Part shown: positions 5,867 through 11,686 of the stretch, in pieces
How the letters are laid out: each line of letters opens with the position of its first letter
How positions within the stretch are numbered: position 1 is the stretch's first letter
Assembly: GCA_902494945.1 (NCBI GenBank)
Contig: CABUVF010000056.1
Span: forward strand, 1-11,686
From: an uncultured Collinsella sp.
GTDB lineage: Bacteria > Actinomycetota > Coriobacteriia > Coriobacteriales > Coriobacteriaceae
DNA: 11,686 bases
Reading direction: 5' to 3'
Position numbers and translations under genes: made by a program
Notes under the pieces: model-generated
Told to the model about the DNA's origin: nothing
The model's input: only the letters and a program-made list of their open reading frames with translations
Database searches by the model: none

Positions 5867-7180
5867 TTATTTTTGGCGAGGCAGGACCAGGTTGAGGACG
5901 ACGGCGACAAGTGCGGCGACGGCAATGGAGGATCCGCCAAAGACGGTGCCGACCCATGCGGGGAATCCAGCGCCGGCAAGCGCGCCGGCCGTGCGCTCAA
6001 TGCCCGTGCCAAAGGCGATAGAGAGACCCATGAGCGTGGTATCGCGCTGAGACAGGCCGTGGCGGGCAAACATGACCACACCGTTCATGCCGATGGTTGC
6101 GAACACGCCGATCGTGGCGCCGCCGATTACCGGCTGCGGAATGGACGTGAGCACCGCCGCGCACTTGGGCAGCAGGCCCGCGATGAGCAAGATGGCGGCG
6201 GCAAGCGTAAAGACCATGCGGTTGACAACCTTGTTCTCGGCGATAATGCCCACATTCTGGCCAAAGGTTGCCGTGGGAACGCCGCCCAAAAAGCCCGACA
6301 GCATACCGACCAGGCCGTTGGCGATCAGGCCACCCGAGATCTGGCTATCGGTCGCAGGGGCATCGAGCGCAGCGGACGACACGGCGGCAAACTCGCCCAT
6401 GACCTGCACGGCGTTGACAATGGCGACGACGCCCACGACGGCGCACGCGGCCGGGTCGAACACCAGGCGATGGGCGCCCAGAGCCGGCGGGGCGAACCAG
6501 CTGGCAGTCGCGATGGCCGAGAAATCGACCATGCCCAACACCGCAGCCAAAACAAAGCCCGCGCAGATACCGGCCAGGATGCTGCCTAGCCTAAGCGCGC
6601 CCTTGCCGTAGTTACCGGCCACAAAGGTGACGACAAACGTCACGAGCGCGACGGCCCAGTTGGTGACACTGCCAAAATCGGCCGCGCCCTCCCCGCCCGC
6701 CATAGAAGCCACAGCGACCGGGCACAGAGACAGGCCGATCACAAAGATGACGGTGCCGAGCACCGGGGCCGGAAACAGAAAACTCACGCGCCTAAACAGT
6801 AGGCCGAAGAGCGCGACGAGCGCGCCGCCGATTACCTGGGCGCCCAGCACGGCCTCAAAACCAAGCTCAAGACCGACTGCCTTGAGCGCCGGCACGAAGG
6901 TAAAGCTCGCACCCATCACAATGGGCAGGCCCGAACCGACGACACCTTTTATGGGAAACTGTTGAAGGAAAATGTCGAGCGCCGAGAGAACCAGCGACGC
7001 CTGGATGACGGCGGCCTCCTCTTGAGGGGTAAAGCCACAGACCGACGCAATGATGATGGCGGGCGTGACGATGCCCGCGAACGCCGCCAGCACATGCTGC
7101 AACGCATGGGGCAATACCTGCACAAACGATACTTTTCCCGTACGCTCGAACAGGGCGTCCCCTGCTGCCGACTCTGCCAT
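5867..7180 (-). CDS. NCS2-family purine (xanthine/uric acid type) permease
   Basis: This 437-aa membrane protein has about 12-14 hydrophobic segments and probably imports purine bases with protons. NCS2 hallmarks are LPHALQHVLAAFAG (24-37) in the first membrane helix, the MGEFAA motif (E263) that aligns with the acidic substrate-binding residue of XanQ/UraA, and GGVPTATFGQNVGII (299-313), where Q308-N309 match the conserved Gln-Asn of xanthine permeases. The start chosen is ATG 7180, with GGGAGG 5 nt upstream and a TATAAT at 7237-7232. An in-frame extension to 7279 would begin upstream of that promoter and lacks NCS2 similarity. The neighbouring xdhC and yqeB suggest purine uptake for a molybdenum hydroxylase pathway. 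Xanthine, urate or uracil cannot be told apart from the sequence alone. Confidence 0.92.
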   Translation of the reverse strand: MAESAAGDALFERTGKVSFVQVLPHALQHVLAAFAGIVTPAIIIASVCGFTPQEEAAVIQASLVLSALDIFLQQFPIKGVVGSGLPIVMGASFTFVPALKAVGLELGFEAVLGAQVIGGALVALFGLLFRRVSFLFPAPVLGTVIFVIGLSLCPVAVASMAGGEGAADFGSVTNWAVALVTFVVTFVAGNYGKGALRLGSILAGICAGFVLAAVLGMVDFSAIATASWFAPPALGAHRLVFDPAACAVVGVVAIVNAVQVMGEFAAVSSAALDAPATDSQISGGLIANGLVGMLSGFLGGVPTATFGQNVGIIAENKVVNRMVFTLAAAILLIAGLLPKCAAVLTSIPQPVIGGATIGVFATIGMNGVVMFARHGLSQRDTTLMGLSIAFGTGIERTAGALAGAGFPAWVGTVFGGSSIAVAALVAVVLNLVLPRQK

Positions 7181-7185
7181 TTGCG

Positions 7186-7237
7186 CCTCCCATACCCTAG
7201 GCAGCGGCCCCATGCCGCTCAACGGTCGGACATTATA
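7186..7237 (-). promoter_or_regulatory. Promoter, 5' UTR hairpin and ribosome binding site of the permease gene
   Basis: A perfect TATAAT (7237-7232) is seen on the minus strand; no good -35 box precedes it. The inferred 5' UTR of about 45 nt contains AGCGGC/GCCGCT (7219-7214 with 7208-7203, 6-bp stem, 5-nt loop) and a GGGAGG (7191-7186). I see no purine riboswitch core. The permease therefore appears to be transcribed separately from xdhC. Confidence 0.5.
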
Positions 7238-7297
7238 GGGCATATGACACAGGTAGCATTTTGACCCGCAATCCTGCATCCCCCGGAGTCAAACAGC

Positions 7298-7364
7298 AGT
7301 TGCGGTGAAATAGTTCCTGGCTGACCGCCCGTCAGGCTTATCTAGGAACTATTTCACCGCAACT
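7298..7364. repeat. 67-nt intergenic palindrome, copy B (3' of xdhC)
   Basis: This is a perfect 21-bp inverted repeat (7298-7318 with 7344-7364). Its outer 15 bp are identical to copy A (5787-5853), and the next 6 bp (GTTCCT/AGGAAC) are unique to this copy. The 25-nt loop contains a further CTGAC/GTCAG stem. It begins 17 nt past the xdhC stop codon. The flanks share aaacagc and atgggg with copy A. On the xdhC mRNA strand the stem is followed by CTGCTGTTTGAC. It probably separates xdhC transcription from the permease. Confidence 0.8.
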
Positions 7365-7381
7365 TATTAATGGGGATGCGA

Positions 7382-8425
7382 TTAGCGCTTACGGGGGACG
7401 AGTTTGGTACGGCGCAGGTGAATCATCTCGGCAGCGATGGAGATGGCGATCTCCTCGGGATCCTCGGCCTGAATGGCGACGCCGATCGGCAGGTGCAGCT
7501 CGCCGATTTGCTCCTGCGTAAAGCCCTCCTGCTCCAGGCGGGCACGCACAAAGGCCGTCTTACGGCGCGAGCCCAAGCAGCCCAGATAGGCGGGTTTGGC
7601 GCGCATGGCCTGAATCACCACGTCGATATCGGACTTGTGGCCTGCTGTGGCAACGACCACCAGGTCGCGCGGGCCGATGGGGCACTGCTCGCTCAGGTTC
7701 TTGTAGTCGACCAGACGACGGTCGTAGACACCGGGCACCCATTCGGGGGTCAGCGTGCCGGGGCGGTCGTCGCAGGCCACGACGGCAAAACCCGCCGCCG
7801 TGAGCACCCGCGCCGTCGCGGCGCCCACGTGGCCGCAGCCAAAGATATAGGTCAGGCCCTCGGGGCAGAGCGTCTCGATATGCGCCGCGGGAATCTCGGA
7901 GGCGGCGTTGGTGTAGGTGACCTTACTCCCCTCCTCCACCAGCGAAAGCCCGGGGCAGCCCGCAATGGTGCGGCGCGATTCCTCGCCATGGTACTCGGCC
8001 ACATCGCCCTCGAGCGCGCTCGCGATAAACGGCTCAAAGTCGATGACGAAGTCGCCGATGCGCCGATAGGCCAAGACGTCGGCAACCGACTGGAACAACG
8101 GTGCCTGAGTCGCATCCAAATGCAGGTAACACAGGCAGATGGCTCCGCCGCAGATCATGCCGGTATCGGAGTTCTCGCCGCCCATGGTGTAGCGGACCAG
8201 ACGCGATTGCCCTGCGGCCAGCAGCTCGCGCGCCTCGTCCAGCGCAAAAAGCTCAATCTTGCCGCCGCCGATGGTGCCCGCTTGGCTGCCATCGGCAAAG
8301 ACGGCCATCCAGGCGCCCACGCCGCGTGGTGATGACCCCGCCGTACCGGCCACGACCACGAGCTCGCACGTCTCGCCAGCACGCAGGGCGGCAAGCGCCG
8401 CATTCACAACATCGAGCTTTTCCAT
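7382..8425 (-). CDS. xdhC: XdhC-family molybdenum hydroxylase maturation protein
   Basis: This is a 347-aa cytosolic protein. XdhC proteins bind molybdenum cofactor and help install its sulfido ligand in xanthine dehydrogenase-type enzymes. The N-terminal domain shows GSSPRGVGAWM (30-40), GTIGGGKIE (50-58) and MICGG (90-94). A C-terminal Rossmann fold has YIFGCGHVG (193-201) and the late LGSRRKT (284-290) typical of the family. Several cysteines cluster at 92, 97 and 99. The length is normal for the two-domain form. The ATG is 9 nt after the yqeB stop, with AAGG just upstream, so the two are one transcription unit. With yqeB and yqeC nearby, the likely client is a selenium-dependent molybdenum hydroxylase encoded outside the window. 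Confidence 0.93.
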   Translation of the reverse strand: MEKLDVVNAALAALRAGETCELVVVAGTAGSSPRGVGAWMAVFADGSQAGTIGGGKIELFALDEARELLAAGQSRLVRYTMGGENSDTGMICGGAICLCYLHLDATQAPLFQSVADVLAYRRIGDFVIDFEPFIASALEGDVAEYHGEESRRTIAGCPGLSLVEEGSKVTYTNAASEIPAAHIETLCPEGLTYIFGCGHVGAATARVLTAAGFAVVACDDRPGTLTPEWVPGVYDRRLVDYKNLSEQCPIGPRDLVVVATAGHKSDIDVVIQAMRAKPAYLGCLGSRRKTAFVRARLEQEGFTQEQIGELHLPIGVAIQAEDPEEIAISIAAEMIHLRRTKLVPRKR

Positions 8426-8434
8426 TGCCGCCTT

Positions 8435-9229
8435 CTATCCTCTAAAGACATCGGTGAGCATAGCGAGTGCCTCGAGCACGCCGCCGCCGACCGATGTCGC
8501 CTTGTCCGAAATATAGTTGATGTAGCTGGCGTCGCCGCGCGGATCGACATCGGCGCATTTAAAGCCCTCAGTCACCTGCACGCCGTTCGCCAAAAGCCCG
8601 CGCAGACAGCCATCGATCTGCGTATACATGGGCGTATCGCCCGCGTAGCCAATCACGTCTCCGGCGCTCACGATGTCGCCGATTGCGCGGTCGGACCGAA
8701 ACACGCCGGCGGCGGGGCTATGGATAACGCGCTCCTTGCCATAGCCGCCGATCAAGCCCGGCACACCCGTGTTGGGCTGGGGCGAACCTTGGGTAATGAC
8801 ACGTCCGAGAAAATGCCCGCGCATGGTCTCGACCACGGCGTCGCAATCGACCGGCGCGGTAAAGCCCGGCCCCACGGCGATGACGGCAGGCGCCATGTCG
8901 CGCGTGGTGCCCAGGTTGCGCTTGGCCAAAATCGCATCGACCACAGCCGCGGGTTTAAGCTCATCGAGCATCTTGGCCTGGGGGTCCACCACAACGGCGA
9001 CGTCTCCAGCCTCGGTAATCGCAAGCACCTCAGCCGGCGTCTGTGCCAAGCGAGCGCGAATGCCTTCGACCTCGACCTCGCCCAAGCGAATGGCCTCGCA
9101 AAAACTGATTGTGCGGCGGATGCACGTGGGAACCGCGATATCGGCCATGACAACCGACACGCCGGCGCGCACCAAACGGGCAGCGACACCCGTGGCGATA
9201 TCGCCGGCGCCGCGAACATAAACGAGCAT
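8435..9229 (-). CDS. yqeB: EF2563/YqeB-family selenium-dependent molybdenum hydroxylase system protein
   Basis: This is a 264-aa protein. The family is a genomic marker of selenium-dependent molybdenum hydroxylases and is thought to act in maturing the labile selenium cofactor; its exact reaction is not established. It has a Rossmann-like start RGAGDIATGVA (6-16), CIRRTISFCEA (36-46), AVGPGFTAPVD (118-128), VETMRGHFLGRV (133-144) and PNTGVPGLIGGY (152-163), which are the family's hallmark stretches. GGAGG lies 10 nt upstream of the ATG. It is followed 9 nt later by xdhC and is divergent from yqeC across about 100 nt. The name follows the common usage for this family. Confidence 0.92.
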   Translation of the reverse strand: MLVYVRGAGDIATGVAARLVRAGVSVVMADIAVPTCIRRTISFCEAIRLGEVEVEGIRARLAQTPAEVLAITEAGDVAVVVDPQAKMLDELKPAAVVDAILAKRNLGTTRDMAPAVIAVGPGFTAPVDCDAVVETMRGHFLGRVITQGSPQPNTGVPGLIGGYGKERVIHSPAAGVFRSDRAIGDIVSAGDVIGYAGDTPMYTQIDGCLRGLLANGVQVTEGFKCADVDPRGDASYINYISDKATSVGGGVLEALAMLTDVFRG

Positions 9230-9331
9230 TCCCGGGGCACCTCCCTGTGCTACGGTTTGAGCAGAGCAAAAGCGGTTCGACCGCCACTCTGATGATTATT
9301 TATTATCACAGTATTATACGGCGGTGAACAG
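9230..9331. promoter_or_regulatory. Divergent control region between yqeB and yqeC
   Basis: This is a 102-nt intergenic region with AT-rich DNA beside GC-rich genes. For yqeB (minus) there is an extended -10 TGTGATAAT (9310-9302), and a second TATAAT occurs at 9318-9313. For yqeC (plus) TATTAT boxes occur at 9301 and 9312 without a clear -35. Two dyads are visible: GCGGT-TCG-ACCGC (9272-9284) and an imperfect AT-rich palindrome at 9293-9308. Either could be an operator for shared control. Assignments are by eye and tentative. Confidence 0.35.
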
Positions 9332-10069
9332 ATGGAAACGACGAGCGGAAACCTTGCCTCCGCGCTCAAGATCGAGCCGGGCATAACCGCAATTATCGGC
9401 AGTGGCGGCAAGTCGACCTTGCTGAAGACGCTGGGCCTTGAGCTTATGCGCGCTGGCGGCCGCGTGCTCCTCTGCACTACCACGCACATGTTTCCCGTCG
9501 CCGGCGTGCCATGGGACGGGTCGAGCCGTCGCCTGGACGCCGCGCCACGGAAGCCGGGGGCCCTGCATGTTCCCGGCTGCACCTGCGAGGCATGCGCGGG
9601 ACTTGTCCGCGGAGGCATCTGCCAGGCAGGTGTTTTGGACCCGGAGACAGGCAAGCTCTCCGCCCCCGCTGAGCCGCTCGACCAGCTGGCACAGCGCTTT
9701 GACTATGTGTTGGCCGAGGCAGATGGCAGCAAGCGACTCCCGCTCAAGGCGCATGCCGCCTGGGAGCCGGTAATTCCAGCCGCCACGGCAAACGTTGTCT
9801 GGGTCGTCGGCGCCTCGGGGCTGGGCAAGCCCGTCGCCGAGGTTGTCCACCGCCCCGAGCTCTTCTGCGAGCGTTGCGGCTGCGAGCCCACCGACACTGC
9901 CACCCCAGGGCGCGTCGCCCAGGTGCTCAATGCCGAGATGCAGGCGCTGGGACTCTGCACCGCACGCGTCATGCTCAACCAAGTCGACACGCTCAGCGAC
10001 CCCACGATGGCCGACCGCTTCGAGACAGCTCTCGACCGCCCCCTCATCGCCACCAGCCTCCAGGGGTAG
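9332..10069 (+). CDS. yqeC: Selenium cofactor biosynthesis protein YqeC
   Basis: This 245-aa protein is the only plus-strand gene in the window. YqeC is a putative NTP-binding partner of YqeB in selenium-dependent molybdenum hydroxylase systems; its biochemical role is unproven. Visible features are a glycine-rich nucleotide loop GSGGKST (23-29), the TTTHMF motif (49-54), the family's LAEADGSKRLPLKAH (127-141) followed by EPVIP, and a GTPase-like NQVD (216-219). Two cysteine clusters are notable: C83, C85, C88, C97 and C179, C182, C184. The ATG at 9332 has only a weak GGTGA before it. The TAG stop is inside a palindromic repeat (10063-10135), so the C terminus may have been set by the repeat, although the length is within the family range. 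Confidence 0.92.
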   Translation: METTSGNLASALKIEPGITAIIGSGGKSTLLKTLGLELMRAGGRVLLCTTTHMFPVAGVPWDGSSRRLDAAPRKPGALHVPGCTCEACAGLVRGGICQAGVLDPETGKLSAPAEPLDQLAQRFDYVLAEADGSKRLPLKAHAAWEPVIPAATANVVWVVGASGLGKPVAEVVHRPELFCERCGCEPTDTATPGRVAQVLNAEMQALGLCTARVMLNQVDTLSDPTMADRFETALDRPLIATSLQG

Positions 10070-10135
10070 CAAATTTGGGACGGGGCTCTTTTTGCTACCC
10101 CGTCCCAAAAAATCATCTCCCAAATTAGCTACCCC
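10063..10135. repeat. Composite palindromic repeat between convergent yqeC and the hydantoinase gene
   Basis: The 18-nt arms 10063-10080 and 10118-10135 are inverted copies with one mismatch. Nested in them is a second perfect 11-bp hairpin, TTGGGACGGGG (10075-10085) with CCCCGTCCCAA (10098-10108), whose loop carries a further GCTACCCC half (10094-10101). GGGGTAGC can therefore pair with either of two GCTACCCC copies, giving competing folds. The first GGGGTAG supplies the final Gly codon and TAG stop of yqeC. It probably acts as a barrier or terminator between converging genes, but a classic stem-plus-U-tract is not present on either strand. Confidence 0.7.
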
Positions 10136-10148
10136 GGCGGTCTTCCCA

Positions 10149-11516
10149 TTAGCGGGGCACGTAGCGGCCGGGCTGGGCTCCGGTGGGCTCGCCGTCGCGC
10201 GCAGCCAGTACGCCGTTCACAAACACGGCCTTGGCGCGGCCGTGCGCCTCAAAGCCCTCGAGCGGCGTGTAGTCCACGGCCTGATGCTGCGTCGCGGCGC
10301 TGATCGTCCAGCGCGCCTTGGGATCCCACACGCACACGTCGGCATCGGCACCCTCGGCAAGACAGCCCTTGCGCGGATACATGCCAAAGACGCGCGCCGG
10401 GTTCTCGCTCATCAGGCGGCACAGATCCTCGGGGCCCAGCTGTCCCTCAAAGCTCGTGGCGATTGCGACGGGGCGATGCTCCACACCGGGTCCGCCGTTG
10501 GGAATCGCGCGGAAGTCGTCGCGCCCGCGGTCCTTTTGCCCGTGCAGGTTAAAGCTGCAGTGGTCGGTGGCGATGGTATCGATCTCGCCGGCCACAAGCG
10601 CCTCGCGCAGCGCGGCGCGGTCGCCAGCATGGCGCAGCGGCGGGCTCATCACATACTTGGCACCCGCAAAGCCGTCCTCGCCCTGCTCCAAGTAGCAAGT
10701 ATCGTCGAGCATCAGATATTGAGGGCAGGTCTCGACATAGATATTCTTCTGCCCGCGCGCCTTGGCGGCACGGATAGCCTCAAGCCCCAGCTTGGTCGAA
10801 AGGTGCACCACGTTGACCGGTGCGTCGCCGGCCAGGTGCGCCAGATACAGCAGACGGCTCACTGCCTCGGCCTCGCACACATCCGGACGGCTGAGCGCAT
10901 GGCCCTCGGGCCCGTGGATACCCTGCTCAAACACGCGCTTCTGCAGCTCATTCACCAGCGTGCCGTTCTCGCAATGCACGCACAGGATACCGCCAACACG
11001 CTTGAGCTCCTCGAGCACCTCGAGCGTCTCGGCATCGTCCAGGCGCAAATGATCGTAGGCAAAGTAGGTCTTAAACGACGATACGCCCGCCTCGCGCATA
11101 GCCGAAAGATCGGCGCGGTTGCGCTCATTCCACTCGGCGAGTGCCATATGAAAGGCGTAGTTGGCCGTGCAGGTTCCGTCGGCACGGCGATGCCACTCGG
11201 CAAGGGCGTCGGGCATGGTCACGCCGCGATCGGCCGTCGCGTAGTCCACGATGGTCGTCGTACCGCCGCAGGCAGCCGCGCACGTGCCGGTCTCAAAGCT
11301 ATCGGCCGTCCAATCCATGCCGGTCCAGCACTGCATGTGCGTGTGGCCGTCGATAAAGCCGGGAAACACCCAGCAGCCCGTGGCATCCTCGACGGTATCG
11401 CCCTCGGCAGGCTCAATCGCCGCGGCGATCCGCACAATCTTGTCGCCATCCATGGCAAGATCGGCGTGGCGAAGCCCCTGTGGCGTCACGAGCGCGCCGT
11501 TTTTGATGATAATCAT
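10149..11516 (-). CDS. hydA: Dihydropyrimidinase / D-hydantoinase-type cyclic amidohydrolase
   Basis: This 455-aa cytosolic enzyme opens cyclic diamide rings such as dihydropyrimidines or hydantoins. The binuclear metal site is intact: GHTH (H58, H60), the carboxylated lysine K149 in SSFKTYF, H181 in CVHCEN, H238 in VVHLST and D318 in ATDHC. PGFIDGHTH and the C-terminal GADADVCVWDP are family stretches, and the length is normal. After the bridging Lys the usual MAYKG-like loop reads YFAYDH, so the natural substrate may differ from typical hydantoinases. AAGGAG overlaps the stop of the preceding gene and lies 5 nt from the ATG, so the two are co-transcribed. A hydantoinase gene also sits in the E. 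coli selenium-hydroxylase cluster (hyuA/ygeZ), which fits the neighbours yqeC, yqeB and xdhC. Confidence 0.92.
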   Translation of the reverse strand: MIIIKNGALVTPQGLRHADLAMDGDKIVRIAAAIEPAEGDTVEDATGCWVFPGFIDGHTHMQCWTGMDWTADSFETGTCAAACGGTTTIVDYATADRGVTMPDALAEWHRRADGTCTANYAFHMALAEWNERNRADLSAMREAGVSSFKTYFAYDHLRLDDAETLEVLEELKRVGGILCVHCENGTLVNELQKRVFEQGIHGPEGHALSRPDVCEAEAVSRLLYLAHLAGDAPVNVVHLSTKLGLEAIRAAKARGQKNIYVETCPQYLMLDDTCYLEQGEDGFAGAKYVMSPPLRHAGDRAALREALVAGEIDTIATDHCSFNLHGQKDRGRDDFRAIPNGGPGVEHRPVAIATSFEGQLGPEDLCRLMSENPARVFGMYPRKGCLAEGADADVCVWDPKARWTISAATQHQAVDYTPLEGFEAHGRAKAVFVNGVLAARDGEPTGAQPGRYVPR

Positions 11517-11525
11517 AATTGCTCC

Positions 11526-11686
11526 TTATTGATTGATGCAGTTGGCCACGCGATCAAAATACGAGCAGGCGGCGATATGCTCCGTTATGCGTTGCTGTCC
11601 CTTGGCGGTATCGACGTCCCACAGCTCGTAGGCACGCGCCTCGACCAGCATCACGTCGGTACGGTCCTTGAGGATCGAACCGCCGC
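11526..11686 (-). CDS. C-terminal fragment of an unrecognised protein (runs off the window)
   Basis: The last 53 codons of an open frame enter from the right edge and end with TAA at 11528-11526. The frame has GC-rich third positions like its neighbours, and the other two frames on this strand contain stops or unlikely codon use. Visible stretches are GGSILKDRTDVMLVEARAYE, ELWDVDTAKGQQRI and the end SYFDRVANCINQ. I do not recognise the family. The stop is 9 nt from the hydantoinase ATG and overlaps its ribosome binding site, so it is the preceding cistron of that operon and probably works in the same pathway. Confidence 0.7.
   Translation of the reverse strand, partial: GGSILKDRTDVMLVEARAYELWDVDTAKGQQRITEHIAACSYFDRVANCINQ

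Noticed and set aside
7181..7279. A 33-residue N-terminal extension of the permease
   Set aside because: The TATAAT at 7237-7232 and the GGGAGG at 7191-7186 point to ATG 7180. The extension is Cys/Pro-rich, lacks family similarity and has no ribosome binding site.
7181..7297. A purine riboswitch upstream of the permease
   Set aside because: The inferred 5' UTR is only about 45 nt and has a single 6-bp hairpin, with no three-way junction or conserved core.
9314..10123. A 269-codon minus-strand frame opposite yqeC
   Set aside because: YqeC on the plus strand has clear family motifs. The opposite frame has none, and it would run through the palindromic repeat.
10063..10135. Annotation as a standard intrinsic terminator
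   Set aside because: No stem is directly followed by a U-tract on either strand; the T-runs lie within loops or before the stem. It is therefore listed as a repeat with possible barrier function.
1..11686. CRISPR array, tRNA or rRNA genes, insertion sequence or prophage genes
   Set aside because: No regularly spaced direct repeats, tRNA cloverleaf, rRNA-like sequence, transposase or integrase motif was seen in the window.

Overview
The window looks like chromosomal DNA of a high-GC Gram-positive anaerobe. My best guess is a Coriobacteriia actinobacterium of the Collinsella type. The reasons are GC-rich third codon positions, the Cys4 (zinc-type) adenylate kinase and S14, and a selenium/molybdenum purine-degradation gene set. 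The genus is an inference and no search was run. All genes lie on the minus strand except yqeC.

Right-to-left, in the direction of transcription, the layout is as follows. Positions 11686-10149 hold the C-terminal end of an unrecognised protein, then a complete dihydropyrimidinase/D-hydantoinase. Convergent to it is yqeC (9332-10069, plus strand); a composite palindromic repeat lies between the two and supplies the yqeC stop codon. Divergent from yqeC is a tight pair, yqeB (EF2563 family) and xdhC. A 67-nt palindrome follows, then an NCS2 purine permease with its own promoter, then a second 67-nt palindrome with the same outer arms. Next is a 321-nt gene-free stretch with a credible sigma-70 promoter. 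After it come rplE, rpsN, rpsH, rplF, rplR, rpsE, rpmD, rplO, secY, adk and the start of map.

The left half (1-5545) is the distal part of the classic spc operon, with short gaps, overlaps and strong ribosome binding sites. It makes large- and small-subunit ribosomal proteins, the Sec translocon channel and adenylate kinase. The usual upstream partners (rplX, rplN, rpsQ) are absent: rplE is preceded by a promoter and then by the permease gene. This is either a real split of the operon or an assembly join.

The right half (5867-11686) is a purine/hydantoin catabolism module. YqeB, YqeC and XdhC are known companions of selenium-dependent molybdenum hydroxylases (xanthine dehydrogenase type). 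The permease would import the purine and the hydantoinase would act on a cyclic amide or ureide. The hydroxylase structural genes are not in the window.

The least explained DNA is the set of intergenic palindromes: the matched pair flanking the permease and the composite repeat after yqeC.
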